64,000 bases of DNA from assembly GCA_003150355.1 (NCBI GenBank), contig QAMJ01000011.1, positions 291,769 through 355,768 of the forward strand, written 5' to 3'. The number at the start of each line of letters is the position of its first letter. Position 1 is the stretch's first letter. This stretch comes from Clostridiales bacterium (GTDB taxonomy: Bacteria; Bacillota; Clostridia; Oscillospirales; Oscillospiraceae). Of this stretch, positions 16,761 through 24,361 are shown in pieces. A model generated the notes under the pieces. It saw only the letters and a list, made by a program, of their open reading frames with translations, had not been told where the DNA came from and did not search any database. The position numbers were made by a program, and so were the translations under genes.

Positions 16761-17753
16761 ATGACCCGACCCGAAGAAATACTGAGAGGACTATGGACTT
16801 TCCCCATAGTCCTCCCGGACAGCCCGCTGAAGTGGCTCAACTGCTATGTGGTAAAGGCTGAAAACGGCGGCAGGAACCTCCTTGTCGACACGGGCTTTTA
16901 TCATCCCGCCTGCATCGCCGCGCTCAACGAGGGGATGGCGGCGCTCGACCTGCGCCCTGAAAACACGGACGTTTTCATCACTCATATGCACACGGATCAC
17001 ACCGGCAACGCCGCATATCTGCAAAAGCGGGGCTGCCGCATCCTTATGAGTGAGATAGATTACTGGCTCCAGCATGACAGTGTGGAAAAGAACTGGCAGA
17101 CTAATGCCGAGAAGATGCGCGCCGCGGGACTTCCCGGGGATGTTATGGAGCAGATACGCGCAACGAACCGCGCCGTGATATACACCTCCGGTACGTTCAG
17201 CGCCGACGGAGTGAACGACGGCGATGTCCTCTCCTACGGAGATTATAATTTCAAAGCGATCCATACCCCGGGACACACCCCGGGGCACATGTGTTTATAT
17301 GACAGCGTCAGCCGCACCCTGATATCCGGGGATCATGTGCTCTTTGATATTTCCCCGAACATCTGCTCATGGACGTGTATGTCAGACCCGCTCGGGCGGT
17401 ACATGGACAGCCTTGAGCGCATCAAAGCGCTGCCGGTGGAGCACGTGCTCCCCGGTCACAGAACAGTGCAGGAGAGCCCGCTGCGCGAAAGAGCGGATCA
17501 GCTTCTCGCGCATCACAGACGGCGTCTTGACGACGCGGAGCGCGTCATCGGCGAGCACCCCGGCCTGAACGCATACCAGATAGCCGGTATGATGCAGTGG
17601 AAGATACGCGCCAAAGACTGGGATGATTTCCCTCCCGGTCAAAAATACTTCGCGATGAGCGAGACTCTGGCGCATCTGGAGCATCTGCTTTTGGAGGGCA
17701 GGATACAGAAAGAACAGGCCGGAGACGAAGCCCCGGTGTACCTGATAAAATAA
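16761..17753 (+). CDS. Metallo-beta-lactamase-fold hydrolase
   Basis: 330 residues. The zinc-binding motif THMHTDHTG (HxHxDH) lies near residues 74-82, with further ligands in HTPGHTPGHM, ISGDHVLFD and the late LPGHR. The C-terminal 100 residues form a helical extension (ADQLLAHHRRRLDDAERVI) as in several thioesterase-like or hydroxyacylglutathione hydrolase-like members. It directly follows etfA (1-bp gap, no good ribosome site, so probably coupled) and precedes rpoN. In this context a CoA-thioester hydrolase or lactonase acting on a pathway intermediate is plausible, but the specificity cannot be read from the sequence. Confidence 0.85.
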   Translation: MTRPEEILRGLWTFPIVLPDSPLKWLNCYVVKAENGGRNLLVDTGFYHPACIAALNEGMAALDLRPENTDVFITHMHTDHTGNAAYLQKRGCRILMSEIDYWLQHDSVEKNWQTNAEKMRAAGLPGDVMEQIRATNRAVIYTSGTFSADGVNDGDVLSYGDYNFKAIHTPGHTPGHMCLYDSVSRTLISGDHVLFDISPNICSWTCMSDPLGRYMDSLERIKALPVEHVLPGHRTVQESPLRERADQLLAHHRRRLDDAERVIGEHPGLNAYQIAGMMQWKIRAKDWDDFPPGQKYFAMSETLAHLEHLLLEGRIQKEQAGDEAPVYLIK

Positions 17754-17771
17754 GAAAGGATGTGAAGCCGC

Positions 17772-19121
17772 ATGGGATTAAAAGCAGAACAGTCGCAAAA
17801 GCAAAGCACCGTTGTGACCCAGCGGCTGATACAGAACCTTGAAGTTCTCCAGATGTCGTCTCTCGAGCTTGAAGAATATATCTGCAATGAAGCAACGGAT
17901 AATCCCGTTATCGACATCGACGCTTTTCAACTGCGGGAGCTGAGGAGTAAGGAGGAGTGGCTGCGGCAGAATGACCGCAGCATCGGCGGCAGCGCCGCCG
18001 GTCAGGATGAGCGGGATCCGCCCGACGCATGGGAACCGGCGGAGAAGCGGCGCCATGGCAGCTCCTTGCAGGAGCACCTGCGCGCACAGCTCTATTCGCT
18101 CAGGCTGAGTGAAAGTGACCGGCTCATCACGAATTATCTCATTTACTGCGTCGATTCAAAGGGCTTTCTTGATGAGGACATTGCGGAGACCGCCCTGCTC
18201 CTGAATGCCTCCCCGGCTGACGTGGAGCGCTGCATTGAGCGGCTGCGCGGATTATCTCCCACCGGCATATGCGCCAAAAACGTGCAGGAGTGTCTGACTC
18301 TCCAGATCGAGCAGGGGGACGGCGATCCCGTCTCTCTTGCCATCGTCGGCGGATATCTTGATCATCTGGCGAAAGGGCATTTTTCCAGCATTGCAAACAG
18401 GCTCGGCGTCTCTGTTGCCGAGGTCCGCGCCGCCGCGGAGAAAATAAAGGCGCTCTCCCCCATACCCGCGGCAGGCTTTGATACCGGGGAGGAGACTTTA
18501 TATATCACACCTGATGCCAAAATAAGCGTGACCGACGGCAAGATAGACATATCGATCTGCAATTCATATCTGCCGCAGCTGCGTATAGACCGATACTATT
18601 CTGAGCTGTACGATTCCACCGAGGACGAAGCATTGAAGGCTTATCTCGATAAGCGTCTGAAGTCCGCAGCCCAGCTCGTCCAGAGCATTTCCCAGCGTGA
18701 GCAGACCCTGATGGATTGTCTGGCCGTCATATGTGAAATACAAAAGGATTATATTCTGAAGAAAAGCAGCTCGCTGTCTCCGATGAGCATGAACGACGTT
18801 GCCGAACGTATGGGCGTGCACGTCTCCACCGTCAGCCGGGCTGTAAAAGGCAAGTACGCAGACTTCGACGGGAACATTATCTCCATCAAGGATATGTTTT
18901 CTCTCAAGGCAAGCCGTCAGGATCAGGATGCAAAATCTGCCGACATGATAAAGAAGTTCATTCAGCGGCAGATAGCGCAGGAGGACAAGCGTTCGCCGCT
19001 CTCGGATCAGCAGCTGTGCAGCAGCCTTGCGGAAAACGGCGTCAATATATCGCGCCGTCTGGTCGCGAAATACAGAGAGGGGCTTGGCATCCCAAGCTCC
19101 ATGCGCAGAAAAACGGTGTGA
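17772..19121 (+). CDS. rpoN: RNA polymerase sigma-54 factor
   Basis: 449 residues. The glutamine/leucine-rich activator-interacting region I (QSQKQSTVVTQRLIQNLEVLQM) is at the N-terminus. It is followed by an acidic linker, the core-binding domain (about 90-290), the HTH region (MNDVAERMGVHVSTVSRAVKGKY) and the RpoN box SRRLVAKYRE (427-436) near the C-terminus. The RpoN box reads the -24 element. The gene is last in the rightward operon, 18 bp after the MBL gene with AAAGGATG before the ATG, and no separate promoter is visible. If the operon's -24/-12 promoter drives it, RpoN feeds back on its own synthesis. A strong terminator follows. Confidence 0.96.
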   Translation: MGLKAEQSQKQSTVVTQRLIQNLEVLQMSSLELEEYICNEATDNPVIDIDAFQLRELRSKEEWLRQNDRSIGGSAAGQDERDPPDAWEPAEKRRHGSSLQEHLRAQLYSLRLSESDRLITNYLIYCVDSKGFLDEDIAETALLLNASPADVERCIERLRGLSPTGICAKNVQECLTLQIEQGDGDPVSLAIVGGYLDHLAKGHFSSIANRLGVSVAEVRAAAEKIKALSPIPAAGFDTGEETLYITPDAKISVTDGKIDISICNSYLPQLRIDRYYSELYDSTEDEALKAYLDKRLKSAAQLVQSISQREQTLMDCLAVICEIQKDYILKKSSSLSPMSMNDVAERMGVHVSTVSRAVKGKYADFDGNIISIKDMFSLKASRQDQDAKSADMIKKFIQRQIAQEDKRSPLSDQQLCSSLAENGVNISRRLVAKYREGLGIPSSMRRKTV

Positions 19122-19138
19122 GCACATCCGCAAAATAA

Positions 19139-19190
19139 ATGCGCAGAAAAATGCAGAGCGGTATGATCCGCTCTGCATTTTTCTGCGCAT
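19139..19190 (+). terminator. Terminator at the end of the sigma-54 operon
   Basis: A perfect 23-bp inverted repeat (19139-19161 with 19168-19190) encloses a 6-nt loop. The inner arm GCAGAGCGG/CCGCTCTGC is followed by ATTTTTCTG, and the mirror image serves the convergent deaminase gene. Confidence 0.9.
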
Positions 19191-19209
19191 AGACAGCGCC
19201 GCTTTATAT

Positions 19210-19692
19210 TCAGAATGAGAATATCGAGTCGTCGTTCTCGACCCAGTCGCTCACGGGGAGCGTGCGGTACTCAGTCGGGGTGATGCGGATGATGACGCGG
19301 TCTATCCCCGCGTTTATGATCTGCCGCTTGCACATTGAGCAGCTCATCGCGTCGGAGAGCAGCTCATTCTTCGCGGCGTCGCGCCCGACGAGGTAGAGCG
19401 ACGCGCCGATCATGTCCTGCCGCGAGGCGGAGATGATCGCGTTTGCCTCGGCGTGGACGGAGCGGCAAAGCTCATAGCGCTCGCCGGAGGGTATCCTCAG
19501 CGTCTCGCGTGTGCAGGTGCCGATGTCGGAGCAGTTGCGTCTGCCGCGCGGCGCGCCGTTATAGCCGGTGGAAATGATCTCGTCATTGCGCACGATTATC
19601 GCGCCGTATTTACGGCGCAGACAGGTGGAGCGCTCCAGCACCGCGTCGGCAATATCGAGGTAGTAGTTCTGCTTGCTTGTCCTGTTATCCAT
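19210..19692 (-). CDS. dCMP deaminase-family protein (ComEB-like)
   Basis: 160 residues of the cytidine/deoxycytidylate deaminase fold. The zinc site is built from VHAEANAI (His plus the proton-shuttling Glu) and SCSMC (the usual PCxxC with Ser instead of Pro). The N-terminus has RKYGAIIVRNDEIISTGYNGAPRG, the nucleotide-binding loop of dCMP deaminases. It would convert dCMP to dUMP for thymidylate synthesis; some relatives are late-competence proteins of unclear role. GGAGG precedes the ATG at 19692. It lies 92 bp downstream of the hydrogenase gene on the same strand. Confidence 0.88.
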   Translation of the reverse strand: MDNRTSKQNYYLDIADAVLERSTCLRRKYGAIIVRNDEIISTGYNGAPRGRRNCSDIGTCTRETLRIPSGERYELCRSVHAEANAIISASRQDMIGASLYLVGRDAAKNELLSDAMSCSMCKRQIINAGIDRVIIRITPTEYRTLPVSDWVENDDSIFSF

Positions 19693-19784
19693 GGCGTGTC
19701 CTCCGGACGGATATATATTCGCTCCATACGCGGAGCCACATTAAATATACAATACCCGGCGGATCGCGTCAAGTGAACAGCTTA

Positions 19785-21242
19785 TCAGGCCTTATCCCCG
19801 GCTTTTTCCTTAAGCTCACGGTCGATCTCGGCGGCGTACAGGAGCGAATCGGTAATGCTCTTGAGCTGCGCCTGCTGGCTGTGCGCGTCGACCTTGACGC
19901 GGTTTCGCTCATTGTGCGTCATGCAGCCCGCGCCGTTCACGCAGCCGCCGACGCATGCCATGCCCTCGACGAAGTTAGCATCGAGCTTTCCTCTCGCAGC
20001 CTTCATCAGCGCAAGCTTGCACTCTTCAATGCCGTTGCAGCTGAGCGGCTTGAGCTCAAAGTCTATCCCCTGCTCCTTCAGCGCCTCGGCGGCTGCCGCG
20101 GCAAGCCCGCCGCAGTGGGCAAAGATGCGCCCGTAGCCGGAGGCGTTGTTGAGCACCGTCTCTTCCATTCCGGCCACGTCAAGCTCACGGCTGTCAAACA
20201 TGGCCTGAAGCTCCTCAAAGGTGAGCACGCAGTCGACGTACTTGTGTACCTCAGGCAGCTGGAACTCACCCTTTTTCGCCGTGCAGGGGCCTATGAATAC
20301 CGTCTTCGCCTCGGGGTCCTTTTCCTTTATGCGCTTTGCTATCGTCGCCATCGGGGACATGTTGTGCGATATATTCTCCTGAAGCTCCGGGAAGCTCTTG
20401 CGGATATAGCTCACGAACGCCGGGCAGCAGGAGCTGGTGAGGAAGCCGCGCTCGGCAAGCTCCGCGGCCTCGTTGTAGGCGACCATGTCCGCGCCGAGCG
20501 CCGCTTCGAGCACATCGCAGAAGCCGAGAGCCTTGATGGCCGTGATGACCTGGCCGGGCTTTGCATAGGTGAACTGGCTGACGATCGCCGGGGCGGCTAC
20601 CGCGTAAACGCGGTCGCAGTTCTTGAGCATCTTTATCGCGTCGAGAATGAAGGACTTATCCGACAGTGCGCCGAACGGGCACTGGTAAACACACGCGCCG
20701 CAGGAGATGCACTTGCTGTTGTCGATCTTGACGGTGCCGTCCTCGTTCATGGATATCGCGCCGATCTTGCAGGCGTTCTGGCAGGGGCGCTTGCGGTTGT
20801 ATATAGCGGAGTAGGGGCAGACGGCGGCGCACTTGCCGCAGTTGATGCACTTGCTCTTGTCAATGTGCGCGTGGTGGAACTCATCGTGCGTTATCGCGCC
20901 GCGCGGGCAGGCGTCCTCGCAGCGGTGCGCGATGCAGCCGCGGCAGGCCTCCGTCACGGTGTAGCCCCCGGTCGGGCAGTCGTCGCAGGCGATGTCGAGC
21001 GTTTCAATGACGTTCGGGTTGTTCCTGTCCCCGCCAGCGGCGAGCTTGACGCGCTCAGCTAATATCGCGCGCTCCTTGTATACGCAGCAGCGCATCGTCG
21101 GCGTCTTGCCGGAGATTATTTCCTTCGGGATGTCAAGAAACGACTCGTAAAAATCAGATTCCCACGCGTGCTTTGCGACTGTGCGCAGGACCTTATATTT
21201 GAGATGCTGGACCTTAGTATCGAATTTGTACATCTTTTTCAT
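19785..21242 (-). CDS. Monomeric [FeFe] hydrogenase, group B-like
   Basis: 485 residues. The N-terminal half carries several [4Fe-4S] motifs: CRGCIAHRCEDACP, CINCGKCAAVCP and CISCGACVYQCP. The H-cluster domain shows all three signatures in variant form: L1 TSSCCPAF, L2 IGPCTAKKGEF and L3 EGMACVGGCVNGAG. These deviate from the group A forms (TSCCPxW, MPCxxKxxE, GCxxGGG) in the way expected for clostridial group B enzymes, which are thought to couple ferredoxin to H2. No maturases (HydEFG) or NAD-linked subunits are encoded nearby, so it is a stand-alone enzyme. A good minus-strand promoter lies at 21303-21331. Confidence 0.9.
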   Translation of the reverse strand: MKKMYKFDTKVQHLKYKVLRTVAKHAWESDFYESFLDIPKEIISGKTPTMRCCVYKERAILAERVKLAAGGDRNNPNVIETLDIACDDCPTGGYTVTEACRGCIAHRCEDACPRGAITHDEFHHAHIDKSKCINCGKCAAVCPYSAIYNRKRPCQNACKIGAISMNEDGTVKIDNSKCISCGACVYQCPFGALSDKSFILDAIKMLKNCDRVYAVAAPAIVSQFTYAKPGQVITAIKALGFCDVLEAALGADMVAYNEAAELAERGFLTSSCCPAFVSYIRKSFPELQENISHNMSPMATIAKRIKEKDPEAKTVFIGPCTAKKGEFQLPEVHKYVDCVLTFEELQAMFDSRELDVAGMEETVLNNASGYGRIFAHCGGLAAAAAEALKEQGIDFELKPLSCNGIEECKLALMKAARGKLDANFVEGMACVGGCVNGAGCMTHNERNRVKVDAHSQQAQLKSITDSLLYAAEIDRELKEKAGDKA

Positions 21243-21302
21243 CCTTCCGATAGAGGCGTTAAGAAATTGTTATAATTATTTCTTTAACAATCATCTGCGT
21301 AC

Positions 21303-21331
21303 ATTATATAATAAAGCTTTTGGTTTGTCCA
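21303..21331 (-). promoter_or_regulatory. Sigma-A promoter of the hydrogenase gene
   Basis: On the minus strand TGGACA (21326-21331) and TATAAT (21303-21308) are 17 bp apart, about 60 bp upstream of the start codon. Downstream, between promoter and gene, TTGTTA...TAACAA half-sites resemble Rex operator ends but their spacing is too wide for a classic Rex site. Confidence 0.6.
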
Positions 21332-21510
21332 GATTAAACAAAATGGAAACAGAACATTTGTATGGAACTACAAAGCAGACAGTCACGACAGTATGTTTAA
21401 TTTGCTCCTTTATGTTTATTTATACAGGCATATATGCTCATGTCAGACGACCGTGTCGGCATTGCATAAGCTGCCGCCCTGTGTTATTATAGCCGCAGGA
21501 GTTGACCGAT

Positions 21511-22047
21511 TTGAAACTGAAGAAAATCTTACCTATAATAGTTCTGGCGGCGCTGCTCATCTTTGCGCTCCTGCCCGGAGAGCAGAGCACGGACGTCGGC
21601 ATTATCGGCGGCGCGGACGGCCCCACCGCCATCTTCGTCACCTCGCCGACGGACAGTCCATCCGGCGATACCACCGCCGAACCGGCAGAGCCCGACTCGG
21701 TGCAGATACATGAGGACGGCGCATATACTACCAAAGAGGACGTTGCCCTTTATATCCACACCTATGGCTGCCTGCCGTCGAACTTCGTCACGAAGGATGA
21801 GGCGAAGCAGGCCGGCTGGGAGGGCGGCTCGCTTGAAAAATACCTGCCGGGCAAGTGTATCGGCGGCGACCGCTTCGGCAACCGCGAAGGGCTTCTGCCC
21901 GACGCTCCGGGACGGACATGGACGGAGTGCGACATCAACACCCTCGGCGCGTCGTCACGCGGAGCGGAGCGCATCGTCTTTTCCAATGACGGGCTCATCT
22001 ATTACACCGGCGACCATTACGACAGCTTCGAGCTGCTCTACGGCTGA
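21511..22047 (+). CDS. Exported or membrane-anchored barnase-family ribonuclease
   Basis: 178 residues. A basic start and hydrophobic helix (about 5-22) form a signal or anchor. Then comes a short motif VGIIGGADGPTAIFV (29-43), a Pro/Thr/Glu-rich linker, and from about residue 68 a complete guanyl-specific RNase domain. Alignment by eye to barnase conserves all active-site residues: Lys95 (barnase Lys27), Glu139 (Glu73), Arg150 (Arg83), Arg154 (Arg87) and His169 (His102). Surrounding matches include GKCIGGDRFGNREG and RTWTECDIN. The TTG at 21511 is chosen because GCAGGAG lies 9 nt upstream; a TTG at 21502 would overlap that site. No barstar-like inhibitor is encoded next to it. It probably degrades RNA outside the membrane, as a scavenging enzyme or toxin. 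Confidence 0.88.
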   Translation: MKLKKILPIIVLAALLIFALLPGEQSTDVGIIGGADGPTAIFVTSPTDSPSGDTTAEPAEPDSVQIHEDGAYTTKEDVALYIHTYGCLPSNFVTKDEAKQAGWEGGSLEKYLPGKCIGGDRFGNREGLLPDAPGRTWTECDINTLGASSRGAERIVFSNDGLIYYTGDHYDSFELLYG

Positions 22048-22061
22048 AGTTCATAAGACGT

Positions 22062-22109
22062 AAAAGACCGCCCCGGCTGATCGAACGGATCAGCCGGGGC
22101 GGTCTTTTT
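22062..22109 (+). terminator. Bidirectional terminator after the ribonuclease gene
   Basis: A 21-bp perfect stem (22062-22082 with 22088-22108, core GACCGCCCCGGCTGATC) has a 5-nt loop and TTTTT at its end. AAAA at the other end gives a T-tract for the convergent minus-strand operon. Confidence 0.92.
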
Positions 22110-22127
22110 GTACGCTTGTGTGTGTAC

Positions 22128-22325
22128 CTATCTTTTCTTCGCCGCATAGAGGAACATCCATACGACGATCACTACCAGCGCAAAGATGACGATGATGCCG
22201 AGCACCGCATTGAATGCGCCGCTGACGATGCTTATCGCGCCGCTTATCAGCTTTGCCGCCAGTACGAGCACACCGACCGCGACTGCCAGCGCAATGACGA
22301 TGCTGATTATCTTATTCTTGTTCAT
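22128..22325 (-). CDS. Small two-helix membrane protein, function unknown
   Basis: 65 residues, almost entirely two hydrophobic helices (about 7-28 and 38-60) ending in AAKKR, with positively charged ends. Its ATG overlaps the rluD stop codon (ATGA), so it is translated by coupling as the last gene of the long leftward operon, just before a strong terminator. No family was recognised. Its position facing the ribonuclease gene could suggest an immunity role, but it does not look like barstar and belongs to a different operon. Confidence 0.7.
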   Translation of the reverse strand: MNKNKIISIVIALAVAVGVLVLAAKLISGAISIVSGAFNAVLGIIVIFALVVIVVWMFLYAAKKR

Positions 22326-23260
22326 TCCGTCTCCCCTTTTCTTTCTATCGTCCCAAGCTTATCGAGCACCGAGATGAAATATTCCGGCAGCGCCGATTCG
22401 AAGCGCAGCTCCTCCCCTGTCACCGGATGGATCAGGTGCAGTCTCCGCGCGTGGAGGCACTGACCCTCCAGCCCCTTATCCGGGCATTTCGCGCCGTACA
22501 GTCCATCGCCGAGCAGCGGGTGGCCAATACTGGCCATGTGAACCCGTATCTGGTGCGTCCGGCCCGTTTCAAGGCGGCACTGAATATGCGAATAGCCCCT
22601 GTATTCCGCCAGCAGCTTCCAGTGCGTGACAGCGGCTTTCGAGTTCTTTTCCGTCACGGCCATGCGCTTGCGGTCGACCGGGTGGCGGCCTATAGGCTTG
22701 TCGATGACCCCGGAGTCCTCGCGCATATGGCCGGTGACCACTGCCTCATATTCTCTGTACAGGCTGTGATCCGACAGCTGCGCCGACAGTCCCTTGTGCG
22801 CCATGTCGTTCTTTGCCGCAACGATGAGCCCCGATGTGTCCTTATCGATACGGTGGACTATGCCGGGTCTCCGCTCACCGCCGATGCCGGAGAGGCTGTC
22901 CCCGCAATGGTACATCAGCGCGTTTACAAGCGTGCCGTCCGGGTGTCCCGGAGCCGGGTGAACCACCATGCCGCGGGGCTTGTTGATAACGATAATGTCC
23001 GCATCCTCATAGACGACGTCGAGCGGGATATCCTGCGCTTCAAGCGGAATGTCCTGCGTTTCAGGAAGGAACAGCTCGATCACGTCCCCGGCATTTCCGC
23101 GGTAATTCTTCTTCAGCGGCCGGCCGTCAAGCAGGACTGCCCCGGAGTCCAGACATTTCTGGATCTGGCTGCGGGAATACTGCGGCAGAATACGGGCAAG
23201 GAGAGCGTCGATACGTTCTCCGCTCTCCTCGATTGTTATTTGTATTACGCCCTCGTCCAT
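22322..23260 (-). CDS. rluD: RluA/RluD-family 23S rRNA pseudouridine synthase
   Basis: 312 residues. An N-terminal S4 RNA-binding domain (ERIDALLARILPQYSRSQIQKCLDSGAVLLDG) is followed by the catalytic domain with the signature HRIDKDTSGLIVAAK, whose Asp attacks the uridine, and later GRTHQIRVH. The length and order fit YlyB/RluD of Firmicutes, which lies next to lspA in many genomes as it does here. Its ATG shares one base with the lspA stop (TAATG). The natural target is probably in the helix 69 region of 23S rRNA, but RluA-family specificity is hard to predict. Confidence 0.93.
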   Translation of the reverse strand: MDEGVIQITIEESGERIDALLARILPQYSRSQIQKCLDSGAVLLDGRPLKKNYRGNAGDVIELFLPETQDIPLEAQDIPLDVVYEDADIIVINKPRGMVVHPAPGHPDGTLVNALMYHCGDSLSGIGGERRPGIVHRIDKDTSGLIVAAKNDMAHKGLSAQLSDHSLYREYEAVVTGHMREDSGVIDKPIGRHPVDRKRMAVTEKNSKAAVTHWKLLAEYRGYSHIQCRLETGRTHQIRVHMASIGHPLLGDGLYGAKCPDKGLEGQCLHARRLHLIHPVTGEELRFESALPEYFISVLDKLGTIERKGETE

Positions 23261-24300
23261 TACTTGAACTCGTTGAGTATATCGTCAAGGTCAAAGTCCG
23301 TGCTGCTCTTCGCGGGTGCGGCGGGCTGCGCCGGTTTCGGCTGGACAGGTGCGCTCTGCCTGACAGGCTGCTGAACCGGCTGTGCCGTCTGGGCAGGCTG
23401 CGCCGCGGGGCGCGTATAGCTCTGCGCGGGCTGAGCGGCGGGACGGGCAGTGTTCTGCGCCTCAGCTGCCGGACGGCGCTGCGGAGCGGTCTGCCTTACG
23501 GGCGGGGTATACTTCGGTGCGTCGGCACCCATGGCCTTTGCGGCATAGCTGCTCGAACGCTGGCTCTCCGCCTTGGCATTGGCCTTTTCCCACTCGGCAA
23601 ACGGATCGGACTGATCGGTCTGCGGAGCTCTCTGTACGGGAGCCTGAGCGGCTGGCTTAGGACGGCTTTCACGCTGCGCCTTATAGCGCTCGTACTCCTC
23701 CTCATACTCGGCCTGACGGCTCTTCTTCACGGCGCGGGGAGCGGCGTTCTTCTCCTTCTTCATGGCGCTGAGCTTATCGCGCAGGCTTGGGCGCGGAGAA
23801 GCGTCCTCCTCGTCCTCATCATCCTCGAATTCTTCGTCCTCAAGGTCGTCGTCCTCGGGCTTTTCAAAGATCATGGCGAGGACAAACACGATTGCGAACA
23901 CGGTTATGAACACATCGGCAACGTTGAAGATGGCGAAATTGAACAGCTCCACCTTGAACATGTCCTGCACGTAGCCGTAGATAACGCGGTCGATGCAGTT
24001 AGCCAGACCGCCCGCGGTGACGAGCACAAGGCTCCAGCGGGAAACCTTACCGGAGATGAAGTTCGTTGCCAGTGCGATGATGACGAGCACGGTGAACACG
24101 CCGGTGGCAATGATGAAATAGATGCGCGCGCCGCTGCCGCTCAGGAAGCTGAAGGCAGCCCCGTCATTATGGACGTTCACAAGACTAATGACGCCGGGGA
24201 TGAATTTGACGATATCGGTGCCGAACAGGGTGTTCTGGACCCAGTACTTCACTGCCTGATCCAGAATGATGACAAGCAGGCCGACTATTGAATACAGCAT
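23260..24300 (-). CDS. lspA: Lipoprotein signal peptidase II with a long extra C-terminal tail
   Basis: 346 residues, about twice the usual 150-170. The first about 146 residues are a normal four-helix LspA: DQAVKYW near the start, NVHNDGAAFSFL, and the two catalytic aspartates in NCIDR (Asp104) and NVAD (Asp129). The additional 200 residues begin with a strongly acidic block (EDDDLEDEEFEDDEDEED), continue with a Lys/Glu/Arg-rich probable helix, then a Pro/Ala/Gln-rich repeat region, and end in a short amphipathic motif DFDLDDILNEF. The tail must face the cytoplasm if the standard LspA topology holds. It is one continuous frame and overlaps rluD by one base, so it is not a frameshift artefact of a second gene. 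Confidence 0.9.
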   Translation of the reverse strand: MLYSIVGLLVIILDQAVKYWVQNTLFGTDIVKFIPGVISLVNVHNDGAAFSFLSGSGARIYFIIATGVFTVLVIIALATNFISGKVSRWSLVLVTAGGLANCIDRVIYGYVQDMFKVELFNFAIFNVADVFITVFAIVFVLAMIFEKPEDDDLEDEEFEDDEDEEDASPRPSLRDKLSAMKKEKNAAPRAVKKSRQAEYEEEYERYKAQRESRPKPAAQAPVQRAPQTDQSDPFAEWEKANAKAESQRSSSYAAKAMGADAPKYTPPVRQTAPQRRPAAEAQNTARPAAQPAQSYTRPAAQPAQTAQPVQQPVRQSAPVQPKPAQPAAPAKSSTDFDLDDILNEFK

Positions 24301-24361
24301 ATTGATCTCCTATCTGCCGGACGGAAAGCCCGGCGCGTGGAATGGATGAAGCCAGTCAGGC

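Noticed and set aside
21262..21300. Rex operator upstream of the hydrogenase gene
   Set aside because: TTGTTA and TAACAA half-sites exist, but their centre is 12 bp wide instead of the 6 bp left by the classic 18-bp Rex palindrome.
22128..22325. Two-helix protein as barstar-like immunity partner of the ribonuclease
   Set aside because: Barstar is a soluble protein of about 90 residues. This one is entirely membrane helices and is translated with rluD on the other strand.
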